Notes under the pieces: model-generated
What the model was told of the DNA's origin: nothing
Seen by the model: only the letters and a program-made list of their open reading frames with translations
Database searches by the model: none
In this document: positions 60,544 to 64,000 of the stretch, piece by piece
Layout of the letters: every line of letters begins with the position of its first letter
How positions within the stretch are numbered: position 1 is the first letter of the stretch
Translations under genes and position numbers: made by a program
NCBI RefSeq assembly: GCF_012935695.1
Contig: NZ_CP052859.1
Location: 3,265,001-3,329,000, forward strand
Length of the DNA: 64,000 bases
Origin: Pseudomonas sp. ADAK18
GTDB lineage: Bacteria > Pseudomonadota > Gammaproteobacteria > Pseudomonadales > Pseudomonadaceae
Reading direction: 5' to 3'

Positions 60544-61692
60544 TTAGCCGAGCAGCAGGCTGATATGTTCATCCTTGATCGCACGGCAGCCCCAAGCCAG
60601 ACGGACGTGGTAGGCCGTTTGCAAGAACTGGCGGTAGACCGCAATCTCGAACGACAGGCCGGTAAGCGGGTCGGTGATGGTGATCACGTCGTCTGCCGAG
60701 TCGCCGCCTTCTGGCATGGCCGGAGCGCGAGTAGCCAGCACGATTGCCGACCGAGCGAAAGCAACGTTCGCCGTGTACGAGTTGCCCAAGGTGAGCGCGT
60801 TGCCGGTCGGGATCAGGATCTGGGAGCCTGGCTTGTTCAGCGTGATGGTGCCCGGAGCGGCAATGCCGGTGCCGACGACGTACTTGTTGTCACCATCAGC
60901 ATCGAAGGTGGCAATATCACCCGCCAGCACGGTACCGGTACCAGTCGCCAACGCAATGTTGGTTGCACCAACGGCGGTAGCGCCGTTGGTGACGTACGCA
61001 GCGCCGGTGCCTTTGACGTGTCGACCCACCTGGTGGGAATGACGGATCGCCATGTTCATGATGCGGTCAGTCATGCCGTTGCGCAGCATGTCGCTGGATC
61101 CAGCCTCGTTGACCTTGAACAGGCCAGACTGCTTACCGCGCATGTTGCCGATTGCCGAATGACCCAGGACCAGCTGCAGGTCGTTGGTTGGTGCGCCGTT
61201 CTGTTCCAGCACACCCAGGACGCCTGCGAAGTCGGACAGATCTGCCGCAGTACCGAACGGCGTGGTGCCGGCGGTGCCAAAGGCGCGGGAAGCGTTCCGA
61301 TAGGCCTCAAACCACAGGTCCTTTTCGATCTCGTTCACCAGTGTCCGCATTGCTTGGTAGAAGCGATCGGCCTGGATGGACGAGAAGGTGCCGGCGTTTT
61401 GCAGGCCTTTGGTTTGCTCACCGTTCCAGCGAACCGGAACGTGCTTGCTTTTGGTGATGGCTACGGCAACGTTATCGACAGCGGTATCACCGGTGTCCGG
61501 AGCGGTTACACCGGGGATGTTGTCAGCCGCAGTCTCTGCGCTGGTGATCGGGACCAGTACGTCCTGACCGATAGCGGCCCGGGCAACGGACGAGTCGCGG
61601 GATACCGCTGGAATGAAGCCCGTCAGCTCTCGCGAGATTACGTCCAGCGCTTCGTACAGGTCCGGCACAAGGCCGTTAAGGGTGCTCGCCAT
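60544..61692 (-). CDS. Major capsid protein (P22 coat-like)
   Basis: This 382-residue protein matches the P22 gp5 coat family, with the N-terminal ALDVISRELTGFIPAV, GQDVLVPIT and IVLATRAPAMPEGGDSADD segments. It has an HK97 fold in that family. GGAG precedes the ATG at 61692. It lies directly behind the scaffold-like gene. Confidence 0.9.
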   Translation of the reverse strand: MASTLNGLVPDLYEALDVISRELTGFIPAVSRDSSVARAAIGQDVLVPITSAETAADNIPGVTAPDTGDTAVDNVAVAITKSKHVPVRWNGEQTKGLQNAGTFSSIQADRFYQAMRTLVNEIEKDLWFEAYRNASRAFGTAGTTPFGTAADLSDFAGVLGVLEQNGAPTNDLQLVLGHSAIGNMRGKQSGLFKVNEAGSSDMLRNGMTDRIMNMAIRHSHQVGRHVKGTGAAYVTNGATAVGATNIALATGTGTVLAGDIATFDADGDNKYVVGTGIAAPGTITLNKPGSQILIPTGNALTLGNSYTANVAFARSAIVLATRAPAMPEGGDSADDVITITDPLTGLSFEIAVYRQFLQTAYHVRLAWGCRAIKDEHISLLLG

Positions 61693-61706
61693 TTTGGCTT
61701 TCTCCA

Positions 61707-61731
61707 CAAAAAAGCCCGCTCAGTGGCGGGC
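61707..61731 (-). terminator. Terminator-like hairpin before the coat gene
   Basis: A gcccgc/gcgggc stem is followed on the minus strand by TTTTTTG and the coat ribosome-binding site. Confidence 0.7.
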
Positions 61732-61767
61732 ATTGATTACTTGCCGGGCAACACCCGGCGGCTTTGG

Positions 61768-62565
61768 TCAGTCAGTAACCGTGCCGCCATTGCGTGCGTG
61801 ATCAGCCTTGGCGGCGGGATCAAGCGCATCAAACGCGGCTCGGGGAAGGGTCTTCTTGTCGCCACCCCTGCCACCATTGTTTGGAGCGCCGCCGCCATTG
61901 GCACCAGAGCCCTTCAGAATGTTGTCGCGATATGGGTAACGCTCAACGAGGGCTTCCAGCGCCTCATCGAAATCAGCCAGCTCACCCGGGCGGGCGCGGC
62001 TGTAGATTTTGTTGCCATCATCGCCATAAGCCACGACTTTGCCTTCTTCGACCTTGAAGGCCTTGCCGAAGGTGTTCTGCAACATGTCGGGAGGAACGGC
62101 GATTTTGTCGGTGACGAACTTGGAACGGCCGAAGGCGCCGCCGATCTTCTCCTGGTAGAGAATGCCGGTGGTGGTATCGCGCTCGGCGGTGATGGTTTTC
62201 ACCTGCTCGGCGAGAGTAGTCACCTGGGCTTTGAACTTCTCCTCTGTGGCCGCGATTGCGGCTGCCTTGATCTCGTCGACCTTGCCCGCTTGGACAAGCT
62301 GACCGGCATCAAGATTGGCGACCGTTGCCAGTGCAGCACGAGCCTTTTCAGGATCCTCGATGCCTTCGAATGCCTTGGCACGAGCCTCGGCGGCTTCTTT
62401 GGCTTCACGGTGTCCTTTGGCTTCGGCGTTCAGCGCGGTGATTTTGGATACAGCCGAGGGCGCGTCAAACGCCACGTCCTTACCATCACTGTGCGTGTAG
62501 ACCGGACTGCCGTCCTTTACTTCGGCATAGGTCACGCCACCAACATCAATCGTCTTCAGTTTCAT
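61768..62565 (-). CDS. Scaffolding-like protein
   Basis: This 265-residue protein has a short folded N-terminus (DVGGVTYAEVKDG), a long Ala/Glu/Lys coiled-coil in the middle and a Gly-rich C-terminus. Its place just upstream of the coat gene and its helical character fit a scaffold. GGAG stands before the ATG at 62565. No protease gene is visible beside it. Confidence 0.78.
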   Translation of the reverse strand: MKLKTIDVGGVTYAEVKDGSPVYTHSDGKDVAFDAPSAVSKITALNAEAKGHREAKEAAEARAKAFEGIEDPEKARAALATVANLDAGQLVQAGKVDEIKAAAIAATEEKFKAQVTTLAEQVKTITAERDTTTGILYQEKIGGAFGRSKFVTDKIAVPPDMLQNTFGKAFKVEEGKVVAYGDDGNKIYSRARPGELADFDEALEALVERYPYRDNILKGSGANGGGAPNNGGRGGDKKTLPRAAFDALDPAAKADHARNGGTVTD

Positions 62566-62642
62566 CGGTTCATCTCCGGGCATCCGCCCATCTGGTAGGC
62601 CATCCGGCCCGGTGCGGCGCTATCCATCCGGAATCGCGCCCA

Positions 62643-62670
62643 TAAAAAAGCCCCGACGAATGTCAGGGCT
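62643..62670 (-). terminator. Terminator-like hairpin before the scaffold gene
   Basis: An agccc/gggct stem with partial extension is followed on the minus strand by six T. Confidence 0.65.
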
Positions 62671-62690
62671 GTTTGAACGATTGTTTGAGG

Positions 62691-63287
62691 TTACATTGTC
62701 GGATAAAGCGATTTTCTTATCACCGCAACAAATTCTGCATTAAGCGGCTCACGAAACTCATATGTGCTTGTCCCGACCACCAGTGTCAAGTTGCTGAAAT
62801 CAGTCTCTGAAAACTCAGCCACCAAATCCCGCTGAATCCCTATAAACATTGTGCGCGGGAGTGTGATTCTCTGAACATCGCCATACCCAAATCTTCTAGG
62901 GATATCCTTTGGATCTACGAACGGTGGCCGGCTGATCAGAATCTGTTTTTTCTTCACCGTGTCGCGAATATAGACGCCGCGCACAACGGCATCCTTTTCG
63001 CCGCAGGATGTCAGATCAATAACCAAGCCGCTTTCACTGTAGTACTGATCTACATCGATCTTCGGCACATTGTTCCTGCGCTGATTATCCGCAAGATACA
63101 CTGCCACTGCGGCTGCTGCTAAAGAACCAAGCCCGGATACCCAATCACCAACGGAACCAGCTAAGGTCCTTAAAGTTTCTGCCGGATTATTGTCGGCCGC
63201 AATATCTAGGCTCAGGACAACGCCAGCAGTAAACGCAATCGGGAACCCAAGCACTACAGTGACAATCAACGCGATTTTCCATTTCAT
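62691..63287 (-). CDS. Membrane-anchored hypothetical phage protein
   Basis: This 198-residue protein has two N-terminal membrane helices (IALIVTVVLGFPIAFTAGVV and LGSLAAAAVAVYLA) and a soluble beta-rich C-terminal part. The ATG at 63287 is preceded by AGGGG. It is out of place among head genes and may be a cargo gene, for instance an exclusion factor. No family is recognised. Confidence 0.72.
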   Translation of the reverse strand: MKWKIALIVTVVLGFPIAFTAGVVLSLDIAADNNPAETLRTLAGSVGDWVSGLGSLAAAAVAVYLADNQRRNNVPKIDVDQYYSESGLVIDLTSCGEKDAVVRGVYIRDTVKKKQILISRPPFVDPKDIPRRFGYGDVQRITLPRTMFIGIQRDLVAEFSETDFSNLTLVVGTSTYEFREPLNAEFVAVIRKSLYPTM

Positions 63288-63315
63288 AGACAACCCCTAG
63301 GCAAGGGTTGAGATC

Positions 63316-63567
63316 TTAACTGACAACGATTCTTTCGCCACGCAGAAGGCATCCAACACAAATCAGCGTCTTGGTCCCGCCGGTAGGTCTACCATTCTTC
63401 ATCAGTGCGCCAATCTTCGTCTCGATCACCTCGCGCCCACCGCAGCGATGGCACTGGACCATCGTTGCGGGCTTGGGCATCGCCCGGACACGCTTGCGCA
63501 CCTGCTCCGCGGGAGTGTCCGGGGCTGGCGTACCTTGAATGAGGTGAAGCTTGGGCTTGTCGGTCAT
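63316..63567 (-). CDS. Small zinc-ribbon-like phage protein
   Basis: This 83-residue protein has two CxxC pairs (CHRC and CVGC) about 31 residues apart that could bind zinc. The ATG overlaps the stop of the upstream head gene (ATGA), so it is translated with it. Function unknown. Confidence 0.7.
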   Translation of the reverse strand: MTDKPKLHLIQGTPAPDTPAEQVRKRVRAMPKPATMVQCHRCGGREVIETKIGALMKNGRPTGGTKTLICVGCLLRGERIVVS

Positions 63568-64000
63568 GCTGCCATCTTAGCGAATGCCTGCGCATCCTGC
63601 TGCTTGATCTGATCCAGAGTCAGCCATTCACCTGTAGGCGAGTAAAAGTCCTCGAGGCTTTTGCCATCCCTGTAGAGCTGATAGCGCACTGGGCCAAGCA
63701 CCTGAACCTTGCGGGCGTCCGGCTGACGCTCAAACCAGTTGCTGTAATTCGTATCCGCCGGCACCTGACCATCCATGCTTGCACGCTGACCTGGCGTCAT
63801 CTCGTCAATGGGGATGCCAAGCTCTCTCCATGACTTGGTCCGCGGCGTCGAAGTGCTTCGGCAACAGAAGTGAATCCGCCCAGGGCCTTGTAGCCAAGGT
63901 ATCTTGTGTCCAATCGGCTTGTGCGTACCCACCTCATACGGACGCTTGTCTCGGATGATGCAGTCATTGGATGTCTTCGTGTCCAACGTACTGAGCCAGT
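63564..64000 (-). CDS. Phage minor head protein (Mu F-like), C-terminal part (partial)
   Basis: The frame is open to the right edge, so only the last 145 or so residues are seen. WLSTLDTKTSNDCIIRDKR, then HKPIGHKIPWLQGPGRIHFCCRS and KSWRELG are the C-terminal hallmarks of Mu gpF/head morphogenesis proteins. The internal TTG at 63986 is not a start. Portal and terminase genes should follow to the right. Confidence 0.87.
   Translation of the reverse strand, partial: WLSTLDTKTSNDCIIRDKRPYEVGTHKPIGHKIPWLQGPGRIHFCCRSTSTPRTKSWRELGIPIDEMTPGQRASMDGQVPADTNYSNWFERQPDARKVQVLGPVRYQLYRDGKSLEDFYSPTGEWLTLDQIKQQDAQAFAKMAA

Noticed and set aside
60076..62598. An 840-residue plus-strand frame across coat and scaffold genes
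   Set aside because: It lies opposite three genes with clear ribosome-binding sites and recognised families, and has no domain of its own.

Overview
The window looks like chromosome of a Pseudomonas of the fluorescens group. This is an inference from moderately high GC, Pseudomonas-type REP-like palindromes, OprD-type porin, MexPQ-OpmE efflux genes and a phosphocholine-specific phospholipase C. It has five parts.

(1) 1-7898 is an aromatic-amine/aromatic-acid catabolic block: the start of a FeaR-like AraC regulator, a DUF3156-like protein, an APC permease, a porin, a two-component p-hydroxyphenylacetate 3-hydroxylase (oxygenase C2 plus a short flavin reductase) and a FeaB-like aldehyde dehydrogenase. 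Together they fit tyramine or phenylethylamine uptake, aldehyde oxidation to (hydroxy)phenylacetate and ring hydroxylation.

(2) 8238-17449 is a quorum-sensing locus. A LuxR receptor and a LuxI synthase converge. A ten-gene, tightly coupled operon leaves divergently from luxI: ketosynthase, MaoC-like dehydratase, acyl carrier protein, AurF-like di-iron oxygenase, FAD desaturase-like protein, alpha/beta hydrolase, ketoreductase, 7Fe ferredoxin and a small membrane protein. It looks like a dedicated fatty-acid-type pathway whose product I do not recognise. A FetAB-like exporter follows on the other strand.

(3) 19410-35440 is a copper-response island on the minus strand. It holds a five-gene set (methyltransferase, two fumarase/ASL-type lyases, two heme-oxygenase-like di-iron enzymes) matching the fluopsin C genes flcA-E of P. 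aeruginosa (PA3515-PA3519). Next to it are a secreted His-rich protein, CopZ, the copper ATPase CopA, and MexPQ-OpmE. Three clear and one degenerate CueR-type promoter (TTGACC, 19-bp spacer) precede flc, copZ, copA and mexP, so production of the copper antibiotic and copper export should be switched on together.

(4) 35938-38263 holds a Tat-exported phosphocholine-specific phospholipase C and a perfect terminator that belonged to a tRNA-Pro gene.

(5) From 38275 to the end is the left part of a prophage integrated at tRNA-Pro(GGG); only the 3' part of the tRNA remains here. Edge cargo (an SOS-box gene and a 2OG-Fe(II) oxygenase) is followed, right to left in transcription order, by a Mu-F-like head protein, scaffold-like protein, P22-type coat protein, connector genes, and a lambda-type tail operon (V-G-GT-H-M-L-K-I-J). 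The operon ends with fibre, chaperone, lysozyme and nested Rz/Rz1. G and GT are joined by a slippery GGGAAAC just before the G stop codon. A P22 immI-like cassette (Arc-like, antirepressor, divergent Arc/Mnt-like, plus a predicted sar-like antisense RNA) sits between tail genes K and I. Many late genes are separated by terminator-like hairpins. No integrase or early region is in the window, so they should lie to the right.
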